In this document: positions 17,568 through 25,223 of the stretch, piece after piece
How positions within the stretch are numbered: position 1 is the first letter of the stretch
Layout: every line of letters starts with the position of its first letter
DNA from: a virus
Reading direction: 5' to 3' (one strand)
IMG/VR virus record: IMGVR_UViG_3300050821_000641
Span: 1 to 46,806 of that record
Length of the DNA: 46,806 bases
Translations under genes and position numbers: made by a program
The notes under the pieces: generated by a model
The model's database searches: none
Told to the model about the DNA's origin: nothing
Seen by the model: the letters and a program-made list of their open reading frames with translations, nothing else

Positions 17568-19250
17568 CTAGTTCAAAGTTTGAAGACCGAGGCTATCTGG
17601 ATCAAAGTCGCTGTCGCGAACTGAGCCCGTTTCCGTTACCATATAGACCAGAACTGATCTCATTGCGCGAGTTTCTGTAATTAGAGTCTGAAGTAAATCT
17701 ATCATAACCGTTGACGCGCTAACTCCGGTGTTAGATATATTTACCTGCAAAGGGGCGTTAGCACTTACTGCTACCGCGCCTTGAAACAACGAAGCGTTAA
17801 CGTTTCCGGAAGCTACAGAGCCCGGAGAAACACCGAAGTTTGCAGGAGCGCCTAGAAGAATTCCACCCCACTCATTAACGTTTACTCTTAAATTTCCGCC
17901 TAAGTCCACGGAAGAAAGAACTAGATCACCTTCTGTCCATAGAGGCGTGGCAGCATTCGCTAGAGAAGATAAAACTCCAAGGTTTGCAGCGCCGGGAGCG
18001 GCGTTGTTGTTTGTAAGATTGCCTGCGACAACCCACGGGCTAGTACCCTGAGTAACAGATACAGTTCCGGTTATAGTAGTTGAAGTTAGAGAAACTACCC
18101 AAGGACTTGTTGACTGGGTGACCCCGATTGATCCCGAATCTACGATCACATGTTGTGCAGAGGCGAACGTGATCGGGTCAGCAGTAACTAAGAACTTATT
18201 TGTATTAGCTGGTGTGTCCTTAAGGCTAATACGCAATAGCCCGCTAGTATCGAGCGATAGAGCATCGCTCTTAGCTGTCGTATATGACGGAGCGTTTGTT
18301 GTAACCGCTCCGAACGCTGTAAGACCTTTTACACCCGCTGTTGTTGCTTCTTGAGAAATAAGCGCCGCATCCAGAGTCGCTTCTTGAACTGCGAATGTTC
18401 CGCCGTTACTTACTACCCACGGGCTTGTGCTCTGAGTAACTCCGATTGATCCCGAATCTACGATTACGTGCTGCGGAGAGGCAAATGTGATCGGGTCGGC
18501 AGTAACTAAAAACTTATTTGTATTAGCCGGTGTGTCCTTCAGACTGATGCGCAATAATCCGCTCGTATCAAGTGAGAGAGCGTCACTCTTGGCAGTTGTG
18601 TACGATGGGGCATTTGTTGTTACTGCCCCGAATGCCGTAAGACCTTTTACGCCTGCGGTTGTTGCTTCTTGCGAAATAAGTGCAGCATCTAAAGTTGCTT
18701 CTTGAACGACAAAGGTACCACCGTTACTTACTACCCACGGGGAAGTTCCTTGTGTAACCGATACAGTTCCAGTTATGGTAGTTGACGAAAGAGAAACTAC
18801 CCACGGAGAAGTTCCTTGTGTAACTGATACTGTTCCGCTAACCGGCTGCGTAGTCGTACCGGTAGGATCAATTCTAAGGGGGTTTGAAGATGAAACGCCC
18901 TGAAGTTTTCCGGTTCCGTCAATGATACCTATTTCGGTAGCTGACGTAGGAGCCGCAGCGCCGGTAAGACCTACTGACGGATTTGATCCACCGCCAGAGA
19001 TAACGGCAACCTTTAAAGCGCCCGACCCGTCAGAGTTTAATACGTTTCCGGAAGAGTCTTGAATCTTTACCGAGCTAGCTGTTCCGCCGCCGCCTACAGC
19101 GACGTTAACAAGAAGATTTCCTTGGCTGTCTAGTTGTAGGGCACAAGGTTGCTGGTCTGCTGGCGCAGGGGGTGATGCGTTAAAAACTCCTCCGACTATA
19201 AAGCTTGTTGACGGGTCGGCTGAGTTCAATGGGCCACGGGTGTTAGCCAT
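17568..19250 (-). CDS. Long repetitive virion protein with TSPWVVS motifs
   Basis: A 560-aa protein. It contains several SVTQGTSPWVVS or GVTQSTSPWVVS motifs and two tandem copies of a 106-residue block starting near the GVTQ motif and holding TLDAALISQEATTAGVKGL and LSLDTSGLLRISLKDTPAN. Such TSPWVV repeats occur in tail-fibre or head-fibre proteins. The duplication is old, since the two DNA copies differ mainly at third positions. Its start abuts the stop of the coiled-coil gene. It is probably a trimeric fibre or shell-associated protein. Confidence 0.75.
   Translation of the reverse strand: MANTRGPLNSADPSTSFIVGGVFNASPPAPADQQPCALQLDSQGNLLVNVAVGGGGTASSVKIQDSSGNVLNSDGSGALKVAVISGGGSNPSVGLTGAAAPTSATEIGIIDGTGKLQGVSSSNPLRIDPTGTTTQPVSGTVSVTQGTSPWVVSLSSTTITGTVSVTQGTSPWVVSNGGTFVVQEATLDAALISQEATTAGVKGLTAFGAVTTNAPSYTTAKSDALSLDTSGLLRISLKDTPANTNKFLVTADPITFASPQHVIVDSGSIGVTQSTSPWVVSNGGTFAVQEATLDAALISQEATTAGVKGLTAFGAVTTNAPSYTTAKSDALSLDTSGLLRISLKDTPANTNKFLVTADPITFASAQHVIVDSGSIGVTQSTSPWVVSLTSTTITGTVSVTQGTSPWVVAGNLTNNNAAPGAANLGVLSSLANAATPLWTEGDLVLSSVDLGGNLRVNVNEWGGILLGAPANFGVSPGSVASGNVNASLFQGAVAVSANAPLQVNISNTGVSASTVMIDLLQTLITETRAMRSVLVYMVTETGSVRDSDFDPDSLGLQTLN
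18126..18745 (-). repeat. Two tandem 318-bp repeats inside the fibre gene
   Basis: The same block recurs with a 318-bp period (for example GATTGATCCCGAATCTACGA at 18126 and 18444). The encoded 106-residue copies are nearly identical while the DNA differs at many wobble sites. Confidence 0.9.
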
Positions 19251-19483
19251 TACGTTTTAACTCGGCATGAGCTATCGCGAACTAGGCGAGTGGCATCGAA
19301 ACCCATCTCCTTTACAATCCGGTTCACAAACTCTCGCAGTTGAGTAACTTCTTCTTTCACAGCATCTAACTTTCGATTTGTAGAAATACTCTCGTTAGTG
19401 AGAACAGAAATAAGATTAGCTAATACGTCTAGGTCTCTTCTCTGATCGTCAACTGTGTCTAACAAATTCGAAAGTTCACTCAT
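19250..19483 (-). CDS. Small coiled-coil protein
   Basis: A 77-aa protein. The ATG of MSELSNLLDTVDDQRRDL is preferred because TTGAGGAATCAG precedes it; a longer frame to 19519 lacks this. Heptad leucines run from about residue 5 to 60, then comes a basic tail. It overlaps the upstream membrane gene by 8 nt. Assembly or oligomerisation is the likely role. Confidence 0.7.
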   Translation of the reverse strand: MSELSNLLDTVDDQRRDLDVLANLISVLTNESISTNRKLDAVKEEVTQLREFVNRIVKEMGFDATRLVRDSSCRVKT

Positions 19484-19802
19484 CTGATTCCTCAATCCGA
19501 ACATGGCGGAAAGGGGCAATCAGACCCGATCCTTTCTGAAGACGCTCTCTGATCGTCTTATTGGAATTAATAACTTCTGGGTCTCTAGCCTTAGATGCGA
19601 TCATCTCGCGTCTATCTTGTTTAGAGAGAAATTTTTCTCTAGGCTCACAATTCAATCTAGTTGGAATAGACTGAGCTATCTGAACTGGTGGGGCAGGTTG
19701 AACGATATCGGGAACTCGTCTATCGTTCTTTCTAGATACATATATTGCGTACAGAGACGCAATAAGGCTAGTCGCAGATAAAACTATTGCTGGCTCAATC
19801 AC
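19476..19802 (-). CDS. Membrane-anchored protein with basic cytoplasmic tail
   Basis: A 108-aa protein with a GTG start preceded by AAGGTG. Residues 3-20 (EPAIVLSATSLIASLYAIYV) form one transmembrane helix. The rest is Pro-rich and then highly charged and basic. This layout is common among small phage envelope proteins, including spanin- or exclusion-type proteins. No specific family is seen. Confidence 0.65.
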   Translation of the reverse strand: MIEPAIVLSATSLIASLYAIYVSRKNDRRVPDIVQPAPPVQIAQSIPTRLNCEPREKFLSKQDRREMIASKARDPEVINSNKTIRERLQKGSGLIAPFRHVRIEESDE

Positions 19803-19817
19803 AGAGCACCTTACCTA

Positions 19818-20006
19818 TTAGTGCTTAAATGTTGACATCGTGTGCGCGAAGTTAGCCATGTGCTGAATGTGCGGATTACTTGAGTGCTTCGCAGCTTCTA
19901 GCTTCGACGCCGGAATCGTCTTATCTTCCGGAACACCTAACGCTCTATGCAATCCACCTTTACGAAGATGATGCAGAGCGCGGTATAGAGATGGGTTGTG
20001 TGCCAT
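19818..20006 (-). CDS. Small His/Lys-rich protein
   Basis: A 62-aa basic protein: MAHNPSLYRALHHLRKGGLH and a C-terminal HMANFAHTMSTFKH. Its ATG overlaps the stop of the His-rich gene (TAATG). The SLYRALHHLRK part loosely resembles the YSLAH/YKMAH motif of neighbouring small proteins. Function is unknown. Confidence 0.6.
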   Translation of the reverse strand: MAHNPSLYRALHHLRKGGLHRALGVPEDKTIPASKLEAAKHSSNPHIQHMANFAHTMSTFKH

Positions 20007-20266
20007 TACTGTGCTCCACCCGGCATCGGAAGACCGGCTGGTCCGGCAACCGCCGGTGGTACTGCGTGCTGGCCCATGTCAGCTTCAGCCTCGCCCGGAT
20101 TCGGAGACGATGTGTGATCCATCATCGAGTCCATCATAGCATCGTGGCTCTGGACAGCGTGCTTAACATCCTTGTGCGGGCCGTCTTCGTGATGGTGAGT
20201 AACCGTGTGCGAACCGTCTTTGTGGTGATCGACGGTCGTGTGAGAAAACTTGTGCTTCTTTGCCAT
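20006..20266 (-). CDS. Small histidine-rich protein
   Basis: An 86-aa protein. Residues 5-50 are packed with His, Asp and Lys (TVDHHKDGSHTVTHHHEDGP), which suggests metal binding. The C-terminal third is Pro/Gly/Ala-rich. It sits between two small genes of the same operon. Metal binding is inferred from composition only. Confidence 0.65.
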   Translation of the reverse strand: MAKKHKFSHTTVDHHKDGSHTVTHHHEDGPHKDVKHAVQSHDAMMDSMMDHTSSPNPGEAEADMGQHAVPPAVAGPAGLPMPGGAQ

Positions 20267-20293
20267 AATGACTCCTGCAAACTTTCAAACTTT

Positions 20294-20887
20294 CTAACTT
20301 GTAAAAGACTTCATTCCCTTCGTGTCATTCAAAGCGCAACATCCATCTCCGTATACTCTGAATGCGCCCTGCTTACAAAAGCCGCTTCTGCCGTGACTAT
20401 CAGGAGACTTTGCTTGCGTCATATATTCGCAACGCTTACAGCTAAACCCCTCTCTAGGAGTTTCTCCGTAGTCGGCCATATCTTTACTTATCTTTTCAGC
20501 AAATTTTAGCTCAGCGTCACCGGCGTCTAAATCTTCCCAGTGTCTACAACTTCCGTGATCGCCGCTTATCTTTCCCTCGACCGCTAAGCAGGCGTTAGGC
20601 TCATACTTGTTGCAGTCTTCACACAGGTAATCGCCTTGAAGATCAAAACTTCTAGAATCACCGGACCATGGGTCGGCGTACTGAAACATTTTTGCAAATG
20701 TGTCTCTTAAATGAGATTCAGAAATCTCGTCATATTTTCCCGTGTCTTCGAATAGGCCATCTTTTCCTTTCACGGGAGTTACAACTTTACGAACATCGGT
20801 TGGCTTGTTGTTTAGAATTACAAACGGGCTGGAAGAAGGCCTGCTATCTTTAACCAGACTGTACGGAGCCTTAGAATATTCGTTCAT
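20294..20887 (-). CDS. Cysteine-rich, probably metal-binding protein
   Basis: A 197-aa protein. The C-half has many Cys in pairs: YLCEDCNKYEPNAC, SCRHWED, SCKRCEYM, FCKQGAF and DGCCALND. This suggests one or more zinc or Fe-S sites. The N-terminus has APYSLVKDSR, a variant of the small-gene YSLAH motif. Its ATG overlaps the stop of the 50-aa gene (TAATG). Confidence 0.7.
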   Translation of the reverse strand: MNEYSKAPYSLVKDSRPSSSPFVILNNKPTDVRKVVTPVKGKDGLFEDTGKYDEISESHLRDTFAKMFQYADPWSGDSRSFDLQGDYLCEDCNKYEPNACLAVEGKISGDHGSCRHWEDLDAGDAELKFAEKISKDMADYGETPREGFSCKRCEYMTQAKSPDSHGRSGFCKQGAFRVYGDGCCALNDTKGMKSFTS

Positions 20888-21039
20888 TACTTTCTCGCGT
20901 CATGGGCCATCTTATAAGACGGCGGAGTCTTAGCATCCCATCCAACAGGAGGCTTCGGAGGCTCAGGCGCTTTAGGCGCTGGAGTCTCGTCTACAACCTT
21001 AAGCAGAGGGTCGGAGTTGGTTAGATAGTTATCCGCCAT
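20887..21039 (-). CDS. Small Pro-rich protein ending in PSYKMAHDARK
   Basis: A 50-aa protein: MADNYLTNSDPLLKVVDE, then APKAPEPPKPPVGWDAKT and PSYKMAHDARK. It overlaps the next gene (21029-21205) by 11 nt and the Cys-rich gene by one base. The C-terminal motif recurs in two other small genes. Family unknown. Confidence 0.75.
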   Translation of the reverse strand: MADNYLTNSDPLLKVVDETPAPKAPEPPKPPVGWDAKTPPSYKMAHDARK

Positions 21040-21205
21040 CTTTCCTTACCTCGTGCGCCATCTTGTAAGGCGAAGATTTATGAACGTGTTCGGGAAGATC
21101 GTGCTGGCCTTTAGACGCAGCGTCCCACTCCTTCAGCGCTTTCTTGCCTAGCACTTCCGGATGGGCGTGAAGATAGCCGCGTTGTGCTGCGCTAACGAAT
21201 GGCAT
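21029..21205 (-). CDS. Small virion-region protein, MPFxSxAQ family
   Basis: A 58-aa protein. The N-terminus MPFVSAAQRGYLHAHPEVLG matches a pattern common in small phage proteins (MPFxSxAQxxFxxAxHPE). The C-terminus is SSPYKMAHEVRKDGG. It overlaps both neighbours. The family is widespread but of unknown role. Confidence 0.75.
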   Translation of the reverse strand: MPFVSAAQRGYLHAHPEVLGKKALKEWDAASKGQHDLPEHVHKSSPYKMAHEVRKDGG

Positions 21206-21485
21206 CGTCTCCCTCAGACGTATCAGCTAAAGAATCGACGTGTTCGTGACTTCGTCCAGACATATGTCTTAAATCGGATTCGATATGCGAAAGGTGGTTA
21301 TTCAAAAGAGTCTGCATATCCTTGCGTGTATCTGCCATGAACTGATTCGCATTATCGAAAAAATCTATAGCAGGCTGAACCCAACTTCGCACTTTCCAAC
21401 CGAATGTTAAAACAGTGAACACGACAACTACGTCTCTAACTGAAGAGATGACCTCTCCGAATGGCATCTGACCAATCGGTATCAT
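21192..21485 (-). CDS. Membrane protein with coiled C-half
   Basis: A 97-aa protein preceded by AAGGAA. VISSVRDVVVVFTVLTFGW (about residues 12-30) spans the membrane; the C-half is a charged amphipathic helix with a His-rich end. It overlaps the 58-aa gene by 14 nt. It could be part of the lysis set, for example a holin or antiholin, but nothing proves this. Confidence 0.65.
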   Translation of the reverse strand: MIPIGQMPFGEVISSVRDVVVVFTVLTFGWKVRSWVQPAIDFFDNANQFMADTRKDMQTLLNNHLSHIESDLRHMSGRSHEHVDSLADTSEGDDAIR

Positions 21486-21589
21486 ATAGGTTCCTTAGAA
21501 AATGTGCGGGGGCTTTTACGTCCGCTGCTATGGTTTTCGCATATAAGCTGCGAGGCTGCATAAGCGAGCCGTCACCAGCTTGAGATCAA

Positions 21590-21611
21590 GGGCGACTATC
21601 TCTAGCCGCCC
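21590..21611 (-). terminator. Stable hairpin in the 137-nt gap before 21485
   Basis: GGGCGGCTA pairs with TAGTCGCCC around GAGA on the minus strand. The T-run is weak (TTGATCTC), so it may be an attenuator. The rest of the gap shows only a second GC stem. Confidence 0.45.
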
Positions 21612-21622
21612 CGAAGGTTGGT

Positions 21623-22246
21623 TTAGTACAATTCGAACTGGTACATGTTTGCGGCGTTGCCCGGTTCTGACACTGAGAACGTTACGCGAACAAGCAATCC
21701 GAAAACCGGATCAGTCGTAGTCTGGTTCGATGACTGAGCCTGAGCCGCCGTCGGACCGAATGCAAGACCTGACAAGTTGTTTGTCAAAACAACGTTGTTA
21801 CGTACGACAGAGCCGTCAATAACAGCCGAATACAAACCGGTCAATGTTCCCGATCCTGTCGAGCCGATAACTTCTGCGTCGAAGAACCAGTCATAGAATG
21901 TGCCGGTCAAGTTCTGGGCCGTAATCTGACCAGAAGTCATGATAACCGTGTACGACGGAGACGTTACCGTTCCCGTATTAGCAACAACTTCGATCAATAC
22001 GTTCGGGCAAGCTCCACCTGAACCTACTTCGAAGTTACCTGCTGCAACGATTCCGAATGCACGTCCGTTCACAATGTTACGTCCCGGAACATCTAGCTGG
22101 CCAGCGGCGTTTGTAGCCGAAGGTGCTGTGCCGGTTGTGTTGATCTGGCCTGATGGAGCCGGGAAATACTTTGCGGTTGTTCCCGTTCCGCCGACAGTTG
22201 ACGGATATGTTCCGCTCACCTGCCAGTTATTAAATGGTGTAGACAT
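21623..22246 (-). CDS. Beta-rich virion protein
   Basis: A 207-aa protein with AGGTGA ahead of the ATG. It is Gly/Thr/Ser-rich with strands such as NVLIEVVANTGTVTSPSYTV and FGLLVRVTFSVSEPG. A decoration or fibre protein is likely. It is monocistronic in appearance, with hairpins on either side. Confidence 0.65.
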   Translation of the reverse strand: MSTPFNNWQVSGTYPSTVGGTGTTAKYFPAPSGQINTTGTAPSATNAAGQLDVPGRNIVNGRAFGIVAAGNFEVGSGGACPNVLIEVVANTGTVTSPSYTVIMTSGQITAQNLTGTFYDWFFDAEVIGSTGSGTLTGLYSAVIDGSVVRNNVVLTNNLSGLAFGPTAAQAQSSNQTTTDPVFGLLVRVTFSVSEPGNAANMYQFELY

Positions 22247-22334
22247 GTTTCACCTATGAACGTCAACGCTCGCGGATCACGCGTCGTTGGCGCTTTAATG
22301 TGTCCGCGTTTGCTCGTGCTACGCGAAAACAAAA

Positions 22335-22508
22335 TCAGTTTTGAATCGTAACGCAATTAGTCGGCAGGATAATTGTTTGTGTCTTCTTATCCACCAGAAC
22401 TCGAACGCGCTCGAACTCAACTGTAAAATGAGTATCAGTGGGATCATCGTTAATGATCGTACCGATTTTAGAGAATCCTCTGACGATTATCTTGTCAGGT
22501 TTAGACAT
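22335..22508 (-). CDS. Small unknown protein
   Basis: A 57-aa protein: MSKPDKIIVRGFSKIGTI and EFERVRVLVDKKTQTIILPT. Its ATG overlaps the stop of the 127-aa gene by 8 nt, which supports coupling. It looks like a small beta-barrel. The gap 22247-22334 holds an imperfect hairpin (CGCCAACG/CGTTGACG) and no gene. Confidence 0.7.
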   Translation of the reverse strand: MSKPDKIIVRGFSKIGTIINDDPTDTHFTVEFERVRVLVDKKTQTIILPTNCVTIQN

Positions 22509-22884
22509 ACGCTAGCGTAACTTTAACCGCAGATGATGGAGATACTGTGCCGCCAGTGCCACCAGTGGTAACGCAGGCTGCGGTTAGAGCAGTTCCGAAG
22601 GTCTTTCCTAGCACAGCGCCCGTTAGATACGGAACAGTTATGATAGCCCCTCCGGGAACATAGATGACTTCGTCTGGCGCTGTAACACCTAAGGTGACGC
22701 TACCCGATGCGACGTTAAACAGCTTAACGTACGAGGCTGCTCCACCGTTAGCTGAATTGTCAATAATGGCGTAAAGCAAAAGAGTGGACGACGCCTTGAC
22801 AGCATCAAGAGCGTTGCCCATAGCGGTGTCGGTAAAGATTGTTTCGCCAGCCGGACTTGCTACAACAACTTGTGTTACTGCCAT
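22501..22884 (-). CDS. Small beta-rich virion protein
   Basis: A 127-aa protein with GAGGG before the ATG; hydrophobic strands (SSTLLLYAIIDNSA, EVIYVPGGAIITVPY) resemble small decoration proteins. It starts a three-gene series of similar proteins upstream in this operon. No exact family. Confidence 0.65.
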   Translation of the reverse strand: MAVTQVVVASPAGETIFTDTAMGNALDAVKASSTLLLYAIIDNSANGGAASYVKLFNVASGSVTLGVTAPDEVIYVPGGAIITVPYLTGAVLGKTFGTALTAACVTTGGTGGTVSPSSAVKVTLAYV

Positions 22885-22915
22885 AATAGTCCCTCAAGCG
22901 CAATAGCTGCGCAGA

Positions 22916-23302
22916 TTAAGCGCCGTGCGCTACGCCAAGATAGTCCAGCCAGTAGGAGACGTTGCCGCCTTCATTTATAATTTGGAAGATGTCGAGGTTA
23001 CTTGAGTTGGTAGGAAAAGCTGCTGCGAAGCATTGGGCTACTGTGGATAGCGTAGCGCCGTTAAGACAATCGAACTGACCTAGAATAGTTTCCTTCTTTG
23101 TTTCTATACCCGACCCGCCGGAACCGTTGGCTGCTGTGGCAGGATTCAAATTTACAACTCCGTTATAGGACACGCTAATGACTTTCTTGTATCCGGGAAC
23201 TTGGACGAGTTGCAGAATGTCATACTTAGTCGGATTAGTGAACGCAGCAAGCAAGCTCGGTCCGAAAAACTGCCCTAACATAGTTCCGTTTGTTGCCGCC
23301 AT
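22916..23302 (-). CDS. Virion protein sharing a QxINEGG motif
   Basis: A 128-aa protein. Its C-terminal NLDIFQIINEGGNVSYWLDY matches the N-terminal SDFLQMINEGGSAMGGID of the 180-aa gene upstream. The two genes lie 12 nt apart. The shared motif suggests a common oligomer contact in a head or fibre complex. Confidence 0.65.
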   Translation of the reverse strand: MAATNGTMLGQFFGPSLLAAFTNPTKYDILQLVQVPGYKKVISVSYNGVVNLNPATAANGSGGSGIETKKETILGQFDCLNGATLSTVAQCFAAAFPTNSSNLDIFQIINEGGNVSYWLDYLGVAHGA

Positions 23303-23314
23303 ATCTTCTCCGTA

Positions 23315-23857
23315 CTACTGAGTTGATTCAATACTGTAATATACTTCTAATATCAGATTACCGTTTCCTAAAGTCAAGCTTCCGCCGCCGGTAAGTCCTA
23401 ATACGATAGGCTGGTTTACAAAATCCGAGACCTTGATAGGGTTTAAGGTAGAGACTCCCTGAGCGATATAGCTTGCCGACTGATCGACAAATCCCACGGT
23501 AGGAAGAGTAAAGTAGAACGGTGCGCTAGCAGGAGCAGGACCGATGGTAAAGTCTACCTCTCCGACGCCGACTATAGTGTACGGAGTTGTTACGAAATTA
23601 TATTGTGCGGTTACGACAATAACATTCGCAAAAGAATTTGCGCCGGTCGGAGGCACCAGAGTTATCGGGGTTGTTGCTAAGCTGAGAATTTGAGAACTGG
23701 TTACACCTATATGAGCTTTCTTAAACGGGGCAAGGTTGCCGAATGGATTAGCGTTTGCGTCTATTCCGCCCATCGCTGAACCTCCCTCGTTAATCATCTG
23801 GAGAAAGTCGGAGCCGCCCGATGTCTCCCACACGTTTTGAGCCCGAGTAGTTGACAT
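23315..23857 (-). CDS. Virion protein sharing a QxINEGG motif
   Basis: A 180-aa protein whose N-terminal QMINEGG motif recurs in the gene downstream. The C-half is beta-rich (GGSLTLGNGNLILEVYYSIE). It is the first structural gene after the RNA operon terminator; AGGAGATGT precedes its start. Confidence 0.65.
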   Translation of the reverse strand: MSTTRAQNVWETSGGSDFLQMINEGGSAMGGIDANANPFGNLAPFKKAHIGVTSSQILSLATTPITLVPPTGANSFANVIVVTAQYNFVTTPYTIVGVGEVDFTIGPAPASAPFYFTLPTVGFVDQSASYIAQGVSTLNPIKVSDFVNQPIVLGLTGGGSLTLGNGNLILEVYYSIESTQ

Positions 23858-23866
23858 ACATCTCCT

Positions 23867-23906
23867 AAATAGAAATGCTCAATAAACCGTTTGGGTTTAC
23901 TGAGCA
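23867..23906 (-). terminator. Terminator of the tRNA operon
   Basis: On the minus strand TGCTCAGTAAACC pairs with GGTTTATTGAGCA (13 bp, one G-T), followed by TTTCTATTT. It lies between the last tRNA (Gln-CTG) and the first structural gene. Confidence 0.9.
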
Positions 23907-23920
23907 GACTTGCTTTAAAT

Positions 23921-23995
23921 TGGCTGCGGCGCGTGGACTCGAACCACGATTAGAGCTTTCAGAGAGCCCCGTCCTACCGATTAGACGACATCGCA
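23921..23995 (-). tRNA. tRNA-Gln (CTG)
   Basis: Anticodon loop CTCTGAA reads CAG. CCA is encoded. The D-loop keeps GG and the T-loop is TTCGAGT. One A-C mismatch occurs in the acceptor stem. Confidence 0.95.
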
Positions 23996-24003
23996 ATTGA
24001 AAT

Positions 24004-24077
24004 TGGTTGGGTTTAACGAAGGCGCTACTCTTCCACTTCCGCCCTGTGGGACGGCGTGCTCTTTACACTATGACCCA
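24004..24077 (-). other. Degenerate tRNA-like element
   Basis: The ends fit a tRNA (5' TGGGTCA, 3' AACCCA-A-CCA). The D-arm (GTGT AAAGA GCAC) resembles that of tRNA-Ile(GAT), but the D-loop lacks GG. The anticodon stem CCGTC/GGCGG leaves only a 6-nt loop, and no canonical T-arm forms. It sits between the two Gln tRNAs with normal spacing. It is either a decayed tRNA or a non-canonical RNA. Confidence 0.5.
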
Positions 24078-24085
24078 GTAGAAAT

Positions 24086-24160
24086 TGGTTCCGGCGCTAG
24101 GACTCGAACCTAGATTCACGCTTTCAAAGAGCGTCGTCCTACCGGTTAGACGACATCGGA
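24086..24160 (-). tRNA. tRNA-Gln (TTG)
   Basis: Anticodon loop CTTTGAA reads CAA. CCA is encoded. The T-arm and D-arm are canonical (GG in the D-loop, TTCGAGT in the T-loop). Confidence 0.95.
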
Positions 24161-24167
24161 ATAGAAA

Positions 24168-24259
24168 TGGAGGAAGGCCAGAGAATCGAACTCTGTCACG
24201 CCCATTTAGAACGTGTCATCGTTTTCAGGACGAGTAGGCACCATTGCCCGCTGCCTTCC
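24168..24259 (-). tRNA. tRNA-Ser (TGA), C33
   Basis: A class II tRNA with a long variable arm, alignable to the adjacent Ser(CGA). Anticodon loop CCTGAAA gives anticodon TGA with C instead of the near-universal T at position 33. The discriminator is T, unusual for Ser. CCA is encoded. Confidence 0.85.
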
Positions 24260-24267
24260 ATAATATT

Positions 24268-24354
24268 TGGCGGAACGCCAGTGAGTCGAACACTGTCACG
24301 CTAAAGCGTGTCACGATTTTCGAGATCGTTAGGCACCGTTGCCTGCTGCGCTCC
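24268..24354 (-). tRNA. tRNA-Ser (CGA)
   Basis: Class II with a long variable arm. Loop CTCGAAA reads TCG. Discriminator G and CCA are encoded, as expected for Ser. Confidence 0.95.
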
Positions 24355-24357
24355 AAA

Positions 24358-24479
24358 TAATCGCCCTCGGGTTTCAACCGTCTCGTACGGGACCGCACGT
24401 CCGGTCTTATCACCGGAATATTCAATCCGACCGCAACGGAATATAGTACCGTTCGTCGGCACTCGCATGAAGGCGATTA
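24358..24479 (-). other. Structured spacer RNA, 8-bp closing stem
   Basis: TAATCGCC and GGCGATTA close a 122-nt segment holding hairpins ACGG/CCGT and CCGGT/ACCGG. A 55-aa frame from an ATG at 24468 runs into tRNA-Ser(CGA), but it has no ribosome-binding site. The RNA reading is preferred. Confidence 0.4.
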
Positions 24480-24530
24480 CGGCTTTGACGACGCCGTGCC
24501 GGAATCAGGCCCGATTTATCGGGTACAAAT

Positions 24531-24616
24531 TGGCGGAGTGAGGATGACTCGAACATCCACGTCCTTTCGGACGACAGTTTAGCAAACTGTTCCGGCTACC
24601 GTTTCGGCACCACTCC
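24531..24616 (-). tRNA. tRNA-Ser (GCT)
   Basis: Class II. Loop TTGCTAA reads AGC and AGT. Acceptor GGAGTGG/TCACTCC, discriminator G, encoded CCA. Confidence 0.95.
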
Positions 24617-24617
24617 A

Positions 24618-24800
24618 TTATCTTAACTTCAAATTTTCAGACGATGAAATAAAATGAGTCGTCACACCATCCGTGTTTGCGGGATGGATATAGAAGTGGA
24701 AAGTTCCATCTGAAAGCTTTTCAATCCGAAGCGCATGATCGATAACTGGATATGGCTTACGATTCCAGTTTGCTTCGAAGTAATCAAACAGTTCTTTCAT
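24618..24800 (-). CDS. Small protein directly behind tRNA-Trp
   Basis: A 60-aa protein, MKELFDYFEANWNRKPYPVI then HFYIHPANTDGVTTHFISSS. The ATG follows the tRNA-Trp CCA after 5 nt, with no ribosome-binding site. The longer frame into the tRNA is rejected. It ends 2 nt before tRNA-Ser(GCT). Function unknown; translation is probably leaderless once the tRNA is cut out. Confidence 0.75.
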   Translation of the reverse strand: MKELFDYFEANWNRKPYPVIDHALRIEKLSDGTFHFYIHPANTDGVTTHFISSSENLKLR

Positions 24801-24805
24801 AAATT

Positions 24806-24879
24806 TGGCAGGCCGTGGGAGAGTCGAACTCCCGCTCTTCGGTTTGGAGGCGAATGTGCTTCCGTAACACTTACAGCCT
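24806..24879 (-). tRNA. tRNA-Trp (CCA)
   Basis: Loop CTCCAAA reads TGG. Acceptor AGGCTGT/ACGGCCT, discriminator G. Canonical D and T loops. Confidence 0.95.
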
Positions 24880-24883
24880 AAAT

Positions 24884-24944
24884 TGGAGTCGTATGAGTGT
24901 CGGCGCGATCTTGCCAACCGTGCGCGGGCTCGCCCTATTACGAC
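24884..24944 (-). other. 61-nt tRNA-like element with CCA, no T-arm
   Basis: GTCGTA pairs with TACGAC as an acceptor-like stem, followed by T and CCA. Inside are only two hairpins (GGG/CCC and GCGC/GCGC), so the T-arm is missing. It is the shortest tRNA-shaped element in the array that still ends in CCA. Confidence 0.45.
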
Positions 24945-24974
24945 GTTCGGGTCTGAGCACTCTTTCTAGAAACT

Positions 24975-25048
24975 TGGACCGGCGTAGCGGAATCAAACCG
25001 CTGTTTGATGTTTTGCAGACATCAGTCTTATCACTTGACGAACGCCGT
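24975..25048 (-). tRNA. tRNA-Cys (GCA)
   Basis: Loop CTGCAAA reads TGC. The discriminator T fits Cys. The D-loop AAGTGATAA has no GG, and the T-loop is TTTGATT (C56 lost). Confidence 0.92.
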
Positions 25049-25049
25049 A

Positions 25050-25128
25050 TGGCGGTGATAGCGGGATTCGAACCCGCGATAAGTCCGTCGTGACAGGACG
25101 GCGCGATTGGCCTCTACGCGATATCACC
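25050..25128 (-). tRNA. tRNA-Asp (GTC)
   Basis: Loop CTGTCAC reads GAC. Perfect acceptor GGTGATA/TATCACC, discriminator G. It begins one nucleotide from tRNA-Cys, the tightest spacing in the array. Confidence 0.95.
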
Positions 25129-25137
25129 GTAAAAATT

Positions 25138-25212
25138 TGGCTGGCACCATAGGATTCGAACCTACATCTTCACCGTTAACAGCGGAGCGTCTTACCGTTA
25201 GACGAAGTGCCA
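25138..25212 (-). tRNA. tRNA-Asn (GTT)
   Basis: Loop CTGTTAA reads AAC. Acceptor TGGCACT/GGTGCCA, encoded CCA. One T-T mismatch in the anticodon stem. Confidence 0.95.
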
Positions 25213-25223
25213 ACAGAAAAATT

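Noticed and set aside
24308-25093. Plus-strand frames across the tRNA array
   Set aside because: They run through tRNA genes on the opposite strand and carry tRNA arms as codons; all are shadows.
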